From positions 248,001-312,000 of the forward strand of contig NZ_QWDM01000005.1 in NCBI RefSeq assembly GCF_003996965.1: 64,000 nucleotides of DNA, read 5' to 3'. Numbering within the stretch: position 1 is the stretch's first letter; each line of letters opens with the position of its first letter. The notes beneath the pieces were generated by a model that did not search any database, was not told the DNA's origin, and saw only the letters and a list, made by a program, of their open reading frames with translations. The position numbers and the translations under genes were made by a program. This document shows positions 26,029-35,822 of this stretch, piece by piece. The stretch is from Flavobacterium cupreum. Its GTDB lineage: Bacteria; Bacteroidota; Bacteroidia; Flavobacteriales; Flavobacteriaceae.

Positions 26029-29000
26029 TTATTCCACAATAATCTTCTTCGCTGAAGAAGCATCCTGATTGATTAGGTATACATAATAAATTCCTTTTGG
26101 AAGTCCCGATAAGTTGATTGTATTACTACTATTAGCGGTGTCCAAAGTGAATGATTTTACCAGTTGTCCCAATGAATTGTACACGGTTGCTTTTTCTAAG
26201 GAAACATTGTCAATAGTTACCTCACCTTTTGTTGGGTTAGGATATACTACTGCATGATTGAACACAGAATCTGAAAGGCCTAATGAACAGCTGTCAGAAT
26301 AGGAAGCAGCAGCATCTTTAAAGAATACACCGCTTGTGCTTGCAAATGAAGGGTTATCTACTGTAATACACTTCAAAGCAGTATTGCTAAACATGAATGC
26401 CGTGGTGAAATTAGTATTATTGCCGTTTTTAAGATTTAATGTCCCTAATGCATTTTCCGAAGCATTGATGTACACTAAACTGGTGTTTTTAGAAATATCT
26501 AAACTCTTAATTTTGTTTTTGTTGGCCTGTAAAGTAGTAAGGTTTTTATTCGCAGCTACATCAAGAGCGGTCAAAAGATTTCCATGACAATACAACTCAA
26601 TAAGGTTTAAATTTTTTGACAGGTTTAATGAAGTCAGGTCATTAAACTGACAGTTTAAGAACTCAAGGGAGGCAAAACCTTCAATTCCTGTTAAATCTGC
26701 AATTTCGTTCAACTCTACATTTAAATCTTTTACAACAGCGATCGATGAGGTAAGCACTTTTCCGTTTTTACCGTCGATATCAATTTTCAAATCAATAAGT
26801 GCCTGTTCAAAATTAGCATCCGGAATTAAGGTAAAACTGCTGCAATCTACAGCAAAGAAAGAAGTTTTGTCCAGTTTTCCATTCCAGTTGTCGTTAGAGT
26901 ACGCTACGTCATCAACCTGAATACAGCTCAAAGAAGGGTTTTTTGTAAAGTTCACGCTAAACCAGTCCAGTTTTGTATTCTGACCATTTTTCAAATTCAA
27001 AGAACTTAAATTATTATTTGAAAAATTAATATATACTAAATTTGGATTTTTTGAAATATCCAAAGTTGTTAAAGCATTATAATCAACTCTTAATTCTGTC
27101 AACAACGGATTGTTTGCAGGATTGTAAGAGGCTACATTATTTGTGCTGAAATTTAAAATCGTTAAAGATGCGAAATCCTGGATTCCGGTAAGATTTGCAA
27201 TAGCGCTGGATGAAATATCTAATGTTCCAACAGAAGCAATACTTGCTGTTTTCACTTTACCGTTTTTACCATCGGTGTCAATCCCTAAGTTTATTAGTTT
27301 TTGTTCGAAATTAGCATCCGGAATTAGGGTATATGCTGTACAGTCTACATTGAAAGAAGCCGCTACATCTTTTCCGGCACTCCATTTTGCGATAGCATAA
27401 GAAGTGTCATCCACCAAAATACAGGTTAACTTTGGATTTTTAAGCATAAACACGCTTGTAAAAGCAGTATTATTTCCATTTTGAAGATTTAAATAGTTCA
27501 AATCATTTTCCGAAGCATTTAAACTCACTAACTTTTTGTTTTTGGATAAGTCTAAACTTTTTATTTTGTTTTTGTTTACCTGCAAAGTGGTTAGGTTGCT
27601 GTTTACAGCAACATCAAGAACAGTTAAAAGATTTTCATGACAATACAGTTCAGTTAAGTTTAAATTCTTTGATAAATTTAGTGACGTTAAATTGTTGTAC
27701 TGACAGTTTAAAAATTCCAGTGAGGTAAAATCCTCAATTCCCGTTAAATCTGCAATTTCGCTAAACTGAACGTTCAAATCCTTAACAACAGCGATCGATG
27801 CTGTTAATACTTTTCCGTTTTTACCATCCTTATCAATTCCTAAATCAATTAATTTTTGCTCAAATTTAGGGTCTGGGATAAGTGTATAAGCTGTACAATC
27901 AAGGTTGTATTTTGCGGTTACATCTTTAATGTTGGCCCAATTCGCATCAGAATAAGTAACATCGTCAACCTGAATGCATTTTAAACCAGTATTAATTCTA
28001 AAGTCGGTGTCCGTTAAAGTCAGATTAGTATTAAAACTGTTTTTCAGGTTTAAAGAAGTCAGAAGATTATTTCTAAGATTTAATTTTACCAGCTTATCAT
28101 TTGTGGAAATGTCGAAAGTTGCGAGTTGATTATTTTTAGCATCAATCGTTGTTAGTTCCGGATTTTTTGAAACATTCAGAACCGTTAATTTATTAGAATC
28201 GACCATAATCTCCTTAAGAGAAGTATTCGCAGAAAGATCTAAAGCTGTCAGTTGATTTTTCCCACAATACAAATTAACTAATTGTGTATTAGCTGAAACA
28301 TCTAAAGTTGTTAACGCATTATTTTTGATGTCTAACTTTTTTAGTGCTGTTAAAGCCGAGACATCTATAGTAGTTAATTTTCCGTAAGAACAGGTTAATG
28401 TTGTTAAAGCGGTATTTTTACTAACATTCAGACTCGTTAATAAATTGCTGGGTGCGTACAACTCTTCTAATTTAGTATTATGAGATAAGTCAAGACTGGC
28501 GATAGAGTTCGAATTACAATTAAGGTACGTTAGGGATTTAAAATCCTGAATACCGGTTAAATCTGCAATAGAGCTCCATGAAACATCTAAACTAGTTACA
28601 TTTTCAATACGTGATGTTTTTATTTTACCATCCGGAGTACCAAAATCAATTTTTAGTGAGATTAATTCTTTCTCAAAATTAAGATCCGGAATTAAAGTGT
28701 AAGCAATTGCATTACAATCTAAATTAAAGCTTGCCTGAGATGGTTTGTATGCTGACCAGTTTGTAGTGGCATAATCAACATCATCTACCTGAATACAATC
28801 TAAACTGGAATTGGCGCTTAAATTGAAAGATTCTAATTTTAAGTTATTTCCGTTTTGTAAGTTAACGCTTCTTAAAGCATTACCATTATTACTTCTAAAT
28901 CTTGTAAGCGCCGTGTTTTTAGATAAATCCAATTCTGTTAAGACAGGGCTGTTAATACTTATATCATTAAGAAGTACATTATGCGATAAATCTATTGAAG

Positions 29001-30081
29001 TAAGACCTGTGTTGTCACTGTCTATATGGTTTAAAAGTGGATTTTGAGAAATATCTATAGAAGTTAACTGCGAACTTTGATCAATAGACAAAAAAGTCAG
29101 TAAGGGATTTTGAGTAACATCAACTGATTTTAAGGTTTTCTGACCGCAGCTTAAAGAGCTTAATTTTGCGTTTGATCTAACATCAAAAGTTTCTATAAGA
29201 TTGTCAGAACAGACGAAAGTCTTTAGTGCAGTAACACTAGAAACATCAATAGTTGTTAACTTATTTCTCTGACACCAGAATTCCCAAATTAAAGGGTTGT
29301 TCGAAACATTTAAAGAGGTTAATAAATTGTCAATGACAATTATGGACTCTAATAATGGATTTGATGATAAATCCAGGCTAGTTACTTTAGTACTGCTGCA
29401 TCTTAAATATCTCAAAAATGAATTATGGCTTAGATCTAATGTTGTAAGGGCATTTTTATCACAATCTAAACCTTTCAAAGCAGTATTTTGAGAAATATCT
29501 AAGGTTGTTAATCCTGTTGATGTAACGTATAAGTTTTCTAAAGTACTATTATTTGTTACATTTATATTTTGCAGGTTATTCTGTTCAACACTTAATGTGA
29601 TCAAAGAAGGAAGGAAAGAAACATCTAAACCGGTTAATTTGTTTTTACTCAGTCCAATCAGTGTTAAAGACATGTTTTTAGAAAAATCAATAGATGTTAA
29701 TTGATTACTTCCGGCACTTATTTCATTCAAAGCCGTATTATTTGAAATATCCAGGCTGGTTAATTGATTGGAATAGATATACAGAAAAATTAAATTAACA
29801 TTTTTGGTAAGATTAATGCTTGTAAGTGCATTTCCGCTGCAATCTAACTTCGTTAACGAAGTAAAATCCTGGATACCGGTTAAATCTGCAATTGAATTTC
29901 TGGAAACGTCAAGAGATGTCACGTCAGAAACTTTTGAGGTTAAAACCTGTCCGTCGACAGTACCGGAATCAATACCTAGAGCGATTAATTTTTTTTCAAA
30001 ATTGGCATCGGGAATTGCCGTGTATTGCGCATAAATAGAAAAATTGGCTAATAATAGCAACAAAAGTAGTTTTGTTTTCAT
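26029..30081 (-). CDS. Giant leucine-rich-repeat protein with type IX sorting domain
   Basis: This is a 1350-residue secreted protein. A signal peptide (residues 1-18) is followed by five modules, each beginning with a consensus like YTLIPDxNFEQKLIDLGID at about residues 19, 460, 730, 914 and 1084. Each module then runs through repeats of about 21 residues with the pattern LTxLDxSxNxxLxxLxC and ends with a CIQVDDVxYxxxNW-like cap. The C-terminal 80 residues, VVYPNPTKGEVTI through AKKIIVE, form a type IX secretion sorting domain. Modules three and five are very similar, which points to recent duplication. The likely role is surface binding or adhesion, by inference only. A shorter paralogue lies directly upstream. 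Confidence 0.9.
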   Translation of the reverse strand: MKTKLLLLLLLANFSIYAQYTAIPDANFEKKLIALGIDSGTVDGQVLTSKVSDVTSLDVSRNSIADLTGIQDFTSLTKLDCSGNALTSINLTKNVNLIFLYIYSNQLTSLDISNNTALNEISAGSNQLTSIDFSKNMSLTLIGLSKNKLTGLDVSFLPSLITLSVEQNNLQNINVTNNSTLENLYVTSTGLTTLDISQNTALKGLDCDKNALTTLDLSHNSFLRYLRCSSTKVTSLDLSSNPLLESIIVIDNLLTSLNVSNNPLIWEFWCQRNKLTTIDVSSVTALKTFVCSDNLIETFDVRSNAKLSSLSCGQKTLKSVDVTQNPLLTFLSIDQSSQLTSIDISQNPLLNHIDSDNTGLTSIDLSHNVLLNDISINSPVLTELDLSKNTALTRFRSNNGNALRSVNLQNGNNLKLESFNLSANSSLDCIQVDDVDYATTNWSAYKPSQASFNLDCNAIAYTLIPDLNFEKELISLKIDFGTPDGKIKTSRIENVTSLDVSWSSIADLTGIQDFKSLTYLNCNSNSIASLDLSHNTKLEELYAPSNLLTSLNVSKNTALTTLTCSYGKLTTIDVSALTALKKLDIKNNALTTLDVSANTQLVNLYCGKNQLTALDLSANTSLKEIMVDSNKLTVLNVSKNPELTTIDAKNNQLATFDISTNDKLVKLNLRNNLLTSLNLKNSFNTNLTLTDTDFRINTGLKCIQVDDVTYSDANWANIKDVTAKYNLDCTAYTLIPDPKFEQKLIDLGIDKDGKNGKVLTASIAVVKDLNVQFSEIADLTGIEDFTSLEFLNCQYNNLTSLNLSKNLNLTELYCHENLLTVLDVAVNSNLTTLQVNKNKIKSLDLSKNKKLVSLNASENDLNYLNLQNGNNTAFTSVFMLKNPKLTCILVDDTSYAIAKWSAGKDVAASFNVDCTAYTLIPDANFEQKLINLGIDTDGKNGKVKTASIASVGTLDISSSAIANLTGIQDFASLTILNFSTNNVASYNPANNPLLTELRVDYNALTTLDISKNPNLVYINFSNNNLSSLNLKNGQNTKLDWFSVNFTKNPSLSCIQVDDVAYSNDNWNGKLDKTSFFAVDCSSFTLIPDANFEQALIDLKIDIDGKNGKVLTSSIAVVKDLNVELNEIADLTGIEGFASLEFLNCQFNDLTSLNLSKNLNLIELYCHGNLLTALDVAANKNLTTLQANKNKIKSLDISKNTSLVYINASENALGTLNLKNGNNTNFTTAFMFSNTALKCITVDNPSFASTSGVFFKDAAASYSDSCSLGLSDSVFNHAVVYPNPTKGEVTIDNVSLEKATVYNSLGQLVKSFTLDTANSSNTINLSGLPKGIYYVYLINQDASSAKKIIVE

Positions 30082-30167
30082 AGAGTGTCATTTTGTTTTG
30101 ATGGCATAAATGTTATAAATAATAATATAGGGCTTCGATGTGTTGAAAGCACAAGATTAATGCAAGC

Positions 30168-30206
30168 TAAAAAGCCCATTTTCAAGTAAATGAAAATGGG
30201 TTTTTA
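30168..30206 (-). terminator. Terminator of the second LRR gene
   Basis: The stem AAAGCCCATTTTCA pairs with TGAAAATGGGTTTT around a 6-nt loop just after the stop of the minus-strand gene and is followed by T residues in that direction. It resembles the terminator of the first LRR gene. Confidence 0.8.
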
Positions 30207-30220
30207 GTGTAAGGCTGTAA

Positions 30221-31924
30221 TTACTCAAGAATTATTTTCTTAGCAGAAGCTGCATCCTGATTGATTAAGTAGATGTAGTAAATTCCTTTTGGAAGACCCG
30301 CTAAACTAACCGTATTATCGGTATTAGAAGCATCCAGCCGGATTGTTTTTACCAATTGTCCTGATGTGTTGTAAACCGTTGCTTTTTCTATAGCAATATT
30401 GCTAATCGTAACCTCACCTTTCGTTGGGTTTGGGTAAACTATTGCTTTATCGAAAACAGAATCCGCAAGACCTAATTTAGGGCAGCTAACAGCATAAGTA
30501 GCAGTAACATCCTTTATACCCGTCCATTTTGAATTGGAATAAGCAACATCATCCACTTCAATACAGGTTAAATTTGGATTGTTTCTAAAATTAGTGAAGC
30601 CAAGTTGTATTTTTGTATTATTTCCGTTTTTCAGATTCAAATAGGTTAACTGATTGTTTTCACAGGCCAGTTCCGTTATTTTTGGATTTTTAGAAATATC
30701 AACACTGGTAAGCTTGTTGTCTAAACAATCGAACATATAGATATCCGGATTTTTAGATACATCAATAGCAGTAAGTTTATTGTCATTACACATAAAGCCC
30801 TGAAGCAATGTGTTTTGTGAGACGTCCAGAGTAGTAAGCTGATTGGTGTAGCAATAAAAATCCAGTAAAAGAATGTTTTTGGAAACATTTAAACTCGTTA
30901 AAAGGTTGTTTCCGCAATTTAGGGAAGTCAGCTTTGTATTGTTTTGAATATCTAAAGAGGTTAATTTATTTCCCCGGCAATCCAAATCGTCTAATTCCGT
31001 ATTTTTCGATACATTCAATGTCGTTAGCTGATTAAGCATAGCCGTTACTCTTTTTAAGGAAGTATTCTCAGATAAATCAATATCAGTTAAACTATTTCTT
31101 TGAAAATCTAAGCTTGTCAACAAAACATTTTTTGTAACATCTAAGGTGGTCAGTTCATTTCGGCCGATATTCAAATATATTAAATCTGAATTTTGTGATA
31201 GATTTATATTTTTTAGCTTGTTTTTAGAACAATCCAGATCAGTAAGTGCAGTAAAAGCTTCAATTCCTGTTAAGTCACTGATCGAGCTGTCGGATACATC
31301 CAGAAAAGTTAGTCCGGAAATACTTGAGGTTAAAACTTTTCCGTCTGCAGCCCCGGAATCAATATCTAATGCAATCAATTTATTTTCAAAGTTGATATCC
31401 GGGATTGAAGTATATTCTTCAACCTGGTCGCTGTATATTTGAACATCGTCAATTAAAACATCAAAAGGCTCGTCGTCAAAACTAAAAGTAGAAAACGACA
31501 AATTAAAAGTAAGATCACTGGTTGGCGTGAAATCAGTTTCCTTTTGAGTCCATGCATTATTTGAAGCAAAAGCACTGCTGGAGATGCTGCTGCCAGTTTC
31601 ATCATTGTACAGTTTTAATGCTATAGGATGACTGCCGCCAAAATTACTATTAAGGTATTTGTACTTAAACTTTATCGTATAAGTTACACCGCTTTTTAGC
31701 GGAACCTGAGCAATAATCTTAGGGGATAAACCAGCCGTTAATGATAATTTAGCACTATATTGCCCTGTTGCAGCATCACTGCTTGGGGCTATAACATTGG
31801 TAGTCGCCCAACTTTGGGGAGTAGTACCGGTCCAGTTATCAAAACCACCATTAGGGACTAAATTGGTTTGGGCAAAAACAGAAAGATTAGCTAATAAAAG
31901 CAATAAGAGTAGTTTTGTTTTCAT
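30221..31924 (-). CDS. Leucine-rich-repeat protein with N-terminal carbohydrate-binding-like domain and type IX sorting domain
   Basis: This is a 567-residue secreted protein. The start is the ATG at 31924, which gives MKTKLLLLLLLANLSVFAQ, nearly the same signal peptide as its neighbour. Residues about 20-165 form a jelly-roll domain like CBM4/9 (NLVPNGGFDNWTGTTPQSW, then LIDDVQIYSD). One LRR module starts near residue 170 (YTSIPDINFENKLIALDID) and a type IX sorting domain closes the protein. It is a one-module paralogue of the five-module protein downstream. Binding of a glycan or a host surface is possible but not shown. Confidence 0.88.
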   Translation of the reverse strand: MKTKLLLLLLLANLSVFAQTNLVPNGGFDNWTGTTPQSWATTNVIAPSSDAATGQYSAKLSLTAGLSPKIIAQVPLKSGVTYTIKFKYKYLNSNFGGSHPIALKLYNDETGSSISSSAFASNNAWTQKETDFTPTSDLTFNLSFSTFSFDDEPFDVLIDDVQIYSDQVEEYTSIPDINFENKLIALDIDSGAADGKVLTSSISGLTFLDVSDSSISDLTGIEAFTALTDLDCSKNKLKNINLSQNSDLIYLNIGRNELTTLDVTKNVLLTSLDFQRNSLTDIDLSENTSLKRVTAMLNQLTTLNVSKNTELDDLDCRGNKLTSLDIQNNTKLTSLNCGNNLLTSLNVSKNILLLDFYCYTNQLTTLDVSQNTLLQGFMCNDNKLTAIDVSKNPDIYMFDCLDNKLTSVDISKNPKITELACENNQLTYLNLKNGNNTKIQLGFTNFRNNPNLTCIEVDDVAYSNSKWTGIKDVTATYAVSCPKLGLADSVFDKAIVYPNPTKGEVTISNIAIEKATVYNTSGQLVKTIRLDASNTDNTVSLAGLPKGIYYIYLINQDAASAKKIILE

Positions 31925-32140
31925 AGATTGAATTAAAGGATTTTGGAAGTGCAAGTATACAAATTACAATTGTAGTTTTATTACGGGAACCCGTATTAAT
32001 TTATAATATATTTTTTTGAAAAATAACACCAAAAGGGCAAAAAAATAACGTTCTGTTAAATTGCTGATACCTAAAAAATCATAACGCAGTGTTAATGGTT
32101 AGTTTTTTGTAACAAAAAAGCATAATTTAGTCGCAACTTT

Positions 32141-32148
32141 TAACTTTA
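32141..32148 (+). promoter_or_regulatory. Weak -7 element of the subtilase gene
   Basis: TAACTTTA matches seven of eight positions of TAnnTTTG and is 19 bp upstream of the ATG at 32168. Confidence 0.3.
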
Positions 32149-32167
32149 TACATTAAAAACAGATTAC

Positions 32168-33802
32168 ATGAGTCCTATAAAACTAAATACTTTATCTGCT
32201 TTTGCATTGCTTGTTTTAGCAGGTGGAGGCGCAACTTTGCAAGCACAAACTTCAGCTCCTAAAGAAGCAATTACTGTCCCTTTGGCGATTGTAAAAAAAG
32301 CCCCGGTCACCGAAAACGATTTAAAAAGATGGAGTCATCTGGATCTTGTAAAAGATACAATTCCCGGAATGAGCGTTGATAAAGCCTATGCCGAATTACT
32401 TCAGGGAAAAAAGGGTAACAAAGTAATTGTGGGTATTGTAGATTCCGGTGTAGATATTGAACACGAAGATTTGAAAGGAATGATCTGGACCAACGCAAAA
32501 GAAATTGCGGGTAACGGAATCGACGATGATAAAAACGGGTTTATCGATGATGTTCACGGGTGGAATTTTCTTGGAGATGCCGTTCATGAAAACCTTGAAA
32601 TGACGCGTCTCGTTAAAAAAGGAGACAACGGATCTGCTGAATACAAAAATGCCCTGGCACAGTACAACGAAAAATACGAAAAGGCTTTACAAGACAAACA
32701 GGAAGTTGATTTTTTACTGGATGTGCATAATACGATTAAAAAAGAGTTAAATAAAACGAGTTACAAACTCGAGGATTTAGCTGCAGTTACTTCAACAGAT
32801 CCAAAAGTCGTGCAAAGTAAAAAAATCATGACGCAGATTTTTACTAATGCAGGGCCAACTTTTGATCCGGAAGCTGAACTGAAGGACTATAGTGAACAGG
32901 TTTACGATCAGTTAAACTACAACTTAAACAAAGAATACGACGGAAGAAAAATCGTAGGAGATAATCCCGATGATATCAAAAACAACCATTATGGGAATAA
33001 TATTGTTTTTGGTCCGGACAAAGAAAAAGCACTTCACGGTACTCACGTTGCCGGAATTATTGCACAAATCCGCCAAAATGATTTAGGTGGGGACGGTATC
33101 ACGAACAATGTTGAAATCCTTACCGTAAGAGCTGTTCCTGATGGAGATGAATACGATAAAGATATTGCGTTGGCAATTCGTTATGCAGTGGACAACGGTG
33201 CCAAAGTAATCAACGGAAGTTTCGGAAAAAGCTTTTCCCCACACAAACAATGGGTGTATGAGGCAATAAAATATGCGGCCAAAAAAGATGTTTTAATTGT
33301 GCATGCTGCAGGTAACGACGGCTCTAACATTGATGAGACAAAGAATATCAATTTTCCTAATGATGCGGAAGATAACATCAAAGAATTTGCGGATAACGTG
33401 CTTACAATCGGGGCTATAAATAAAGCTTATGGCGAAAATGTAGTAGCCGGATTCTCAAACTTTGGAAAGGTAAACGTTGATGTTTTTGCGCCGGGAGAAG
33501 AAATCTATGCCACAGTACCAAATAACAAATACAAATATCTACAGGGAACTTCAATGGCTTCGCCTAATGCAGCCGGAGTTGCAGCCCTTATCCGTTCTTA
33601 TTATCCGAAACTGAAAGCTTCGCAGGTAAAACACATCCTGATGGACTCAGGTGTTTTGCTTCCTGCAAAGGTCGTTTTGGGTGAAAATCCAAATCCAAAT
33701 GAAAAAACGGCACCCGTTTCTTCTTCGGAATCGTCTAAGACGGGTAAAATGGTAAACGCTTATAACGCTTTATTGATGGCTGAAAAAATGTCAAAAAAAT
33801 AG
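32168..33802 (+). CDS. Subtilisin-like S8 serine protease
   Basis: This is a 544-residue exported protease. A signal peptide covers residues 1-27. The catalytic triad is seen as Asp in IVGIVDSGVDIEHED near residue 95, His in LHGTHVAGI near 292 and Ser in GTSMASPNAAGVA near 462. An insertion of about 190 residues, mostly charged and helical, separates Asp and His, much longer than in subtilisin itself but common in Bacteroidota members. No type IX sorting domain is present, so it is probably periplasmic. It precedes an M1 peptidase gene on the same strand, with a terminator in between. Confidence 0.93.
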   Translation: MSPIKLNTLSAFALLVLAGGGATLQAQTSAPKEAITVPLAIVKKAPVTENDLKRWSHLDLVKDTIPGMSVDKAYAELLQGKKGNKVIVGIVDSGVDIEHEDLKGMIWTNAKEIAGNGIDDDKNGFIDDVHGWNFLGDAVHENLEMTRLVKKGDNGSAEYKNALAQYNEKYEKALQDKQEVDFLLDVHNTIKKELNKTSYKLEDLAAVTSTDPKVVQSKKIMTQIFTNAGPTFDPEAELKDYSEQVYDQLNYNLNKEYDGRKIVGDNPDDIKNNHYGNNIVFGPDKEKALHGTHVAGIIAQIRQNDLGGDGITNNVEILTVRAVPDGDEYDKDIALAIRYAVDNGAKVINGSFGKSFSPHKQWVYEAIKYAAKKDVLIVHAAGNDGSNIDETKNINFPNDAEDNIKEFADNVLTIGAINKAYGENVVAGFSNFGKVNVDVFAPGEEIYATVPNNKYKYLQGTSMASPNAAGVAALIRSYYPKLKASQVKHILMDSGVLLPAKVVLGENPNPNEKTAPVSSSESSKTGKMVNAYNALLMAEKMSKK

Positions 33803-33822
33803 AAAAATAAATTACTAATCCG

Positions 33823-33855
33823 ATGGAAGAGTGAACGCTCTTCCATTTTTTTATT
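33823..33855 (+). terminator. Terminator after the subtilase gene
   Basis: A 9-bp stem (ATGGAAGAG with CTCTTCCAT) around a 6-nt loop is followed by a T run, and it ends just before the ATG of the next gene at 33859. Confidence 0.75.
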
Positions 33856-33858
33856 TAA

Positions 33859-35745
33859 ATGAAGATGCAAAAAATTATTCTACTTTCTTTTCTGAGTTTT
33901 GGTTTAAACGCTGCTTTTGCCCAAAACACTCCATACTGGCAGCAACATGCCGACTATAAAATGGAGGTTTCGATGGATGTGAAAAACTATCAGTATAAGG
34001 GAAAACAGGAATTGGTGTACACCAACAATTCTGCTGATACATTAAAAAAAGTATTTTATCATTTATATTCAAATGCTTTTCAGCCGGGAAGTGAGATGGA
34101 TGCACGTTTGCACACTATAAAAGATCCGGACGGAAGAATGGTGACTAAAGTAAAAGGGGCCGATGGTAAAGAAACAAAGCAAAGCCGAATTGAAACTTTA
34201 AAACCAAATGAGACAGGGTTCTTAAAAATCAGCAATTTCAAACAAGATGGTACAACCGCGCAGACAAGAACTTCAGGAACCATTCTGGAGGTCACTTTGG
34301 CCAAACCAATTTTGCCAAATTCAAAAACGACTTTTACGTTAGATTTTGACGGACAGGTGCCGGTTCAGATTCGTCGTTCCGGAAGAAATAATTCAGAAGG
34401 AATAGAATTATCCATGTCACAATGGTATCCTAAATTAGCCGAATTTGATTTCGAGGGATGGCACGCCGATCCCTATATTGCCCGTGAATTTCATGGCGTT
34501 TGGGGAAATTTCGATGTGAAAATTACAATCGACGCAGCTTATACAATTGGCGGTTCCGGATATTTACAGGATAAAAACGAAATTGGTCACGGGTATCAGG
34601 ATGCAGGCGTAACGGTAGCATATCCTAAAAAAACAAAGACTCTGACATGGCATTTTATTGCACCAAACGTTCACGATTTTACCTGGGCAGCAGACAAAGA
34701 ATATGCACATGATATTGTAAAAGGACCAAACGATGTCGATTTGCATTTCTTTTATAAAAACACGCCGAAAGTAGCCGAAAACTGGAAAAAACTGGAGCCA
34801 TTGATGGTGAAAGTAATGGATTATTACAATCATAAAGTCGGAGCATATCCGTACAAACAATATTCTTTTATTCAGGGTGGAGATGGCGGAATGGAATATG
34901 CCATGTGTACATTGATGTTAGGAAACGGAACTCTTGAAGGAATTTTAGGAACTGCTACGCACGAACTTGGGCATTCCTGGTTCCAGCATATCCTGGCCTC
35001 AAACGAATCAAAACACCCGTGGATGGATGAAGGTTTTACCACGTATATCGAAGACAGCGCTTTGAATGAACTGGCGGGAGATAAAAAAGTAGCCAATCTG
35101 TTTAAAGGAAACTATAATGCCTATTACAGCCTGGTTTCATCAGGAAAAGAGCAGCCACAAACCACGCATGGTGACCGTTATGATGAAAACAGACCTTATA
35201 GTATCTCTTCTTATGTAAAGGGAAGTATTTTCCTTTCGCAGTTAGTATATGTAATTGGGCAGGAGAATCTGGACGCGACTTTAAAAAGATATTACAGCGA
35301 TTTTAAATTCAAACATCCTTCTCCAAATGACATTAAAAGAACAGCTGAAAGAGTTTCCGGTGCAGAATTGGACTGGTATTTAATTGACTGGACGCAGACA
35401 GGCAATACGATTGATTACGGAATTAAAGATGTTGCTGATACTGCAGGTAAAACAACCGTAACTTTAGAAAGAATCGGAAGAATGCCAATGCCGATTGACT
35501 TGACAGTTGAATATACGGATGGGACTTCAGAAAGTTTTTATATTCCGTTGAGAATGATGAATTTCATCAAGCTAAATCCAAATCCAAACGTAAAAAGAAC
35601 CGTTTTGGACGACTGGGCCTGGGCGCAATCCAACTATAGTTTTTCAATAGAAAAAAATAAAACAGCCATCAAAAAAATCACTATTGACCCAAGCGGATTA
35701 ATGGCTGATGTGAAAGCTGCCAATAATGTTTATGAAGTGAAATAA
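33859..35745 (+). CDS. M1 family zinc metallopeptidase
   Basis: This is a 628-residue exported aminopeptidase-like protein. A signal peptide ends near AFAQ at residue 21. The zinc motif HEXXH is in ATHELGHSWFQH near residue 370, and the third ligand is the glutamate of DEGFTTYIED about 20 residues later. GGMEYAMCTL near 345 is the family GxMEN-like exopeptidase segment with the terminal Asn replaced, as often in Bacteroidota members. It starts directly after the terminator of the upstream protease. The two may share a task in breaking down proteins or peptides. Confidence 0.93.
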   Translation: MKMQKIILLSFLSFGLNAAFAQNTPYWQQHADYKMEVSMDVKNYQYKGKQELVYTNNSADTLKKVFYHLYSNAFQPGSEMDARLHTIKDPDGRMVTKVKGADGKETKQSRIETLKPNETGFLKISNFKQDGTTAQTRTSGTILEVTLAKPILPNSKTTFTLDFDGQVPVQIRRSGRNNSEGIELSMSQWYPKLAEFDFEGWHADPYIAREFHGVWGNFDVKITIDAAYTIGGSGYLQDKNEIGHGYQDAGVTVAYPKKTKTLTWHFIAPNVHDFTWAADKEYAHDIVKGPNDVDLHFFYKNTPKVAENWKKLEPLMVKVMDYYNHKVGAYPYKQYSFIQGGDGGMEYAMCTLMLGNGTLEGILGTATHELGHSWFQHILASNESKHPWMDEGFTTYIEDSALNELAGDKKVANLFKGNYNAYYSLVSSGKEQPQTTHGDRYDENRPYSISSYVKGSIFLSQLVYVIGQENLDATLKRYYSDFKFKHPSPNDIKRTAERVSGAELDWYLIDWTQTGNTIDYGIKDVADTAGKTTVTLERIGRMPMPIDLTVEYTDGTSESFYIPLRMMNFIKLNPNPNVKRTVLDDWAWAQSNYSFSIEKNKTAIKKITIDPSGLMADVKAANNVYEVK

Positions 35746-35766
35746 TACACACCTGCCTAATAAAGC

Positions 35767-35796
35767 AAAAGCCCTTAAAGTGATTTAAGGGCTTTT
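35767..35796. terminator. Bidirectional terminator
   Basis: AAAAGCCCTTAAA pairs perfectly with TTTAAGGGCTTTT between the M1 peptidase gene and the convergent DUF418 gene; T-rich tracts lie on both sides. Confidence 0.8.
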
Positions 35797-35822
35797 CTTT
35801 TTTCCAAATTTATCCGGATTGC

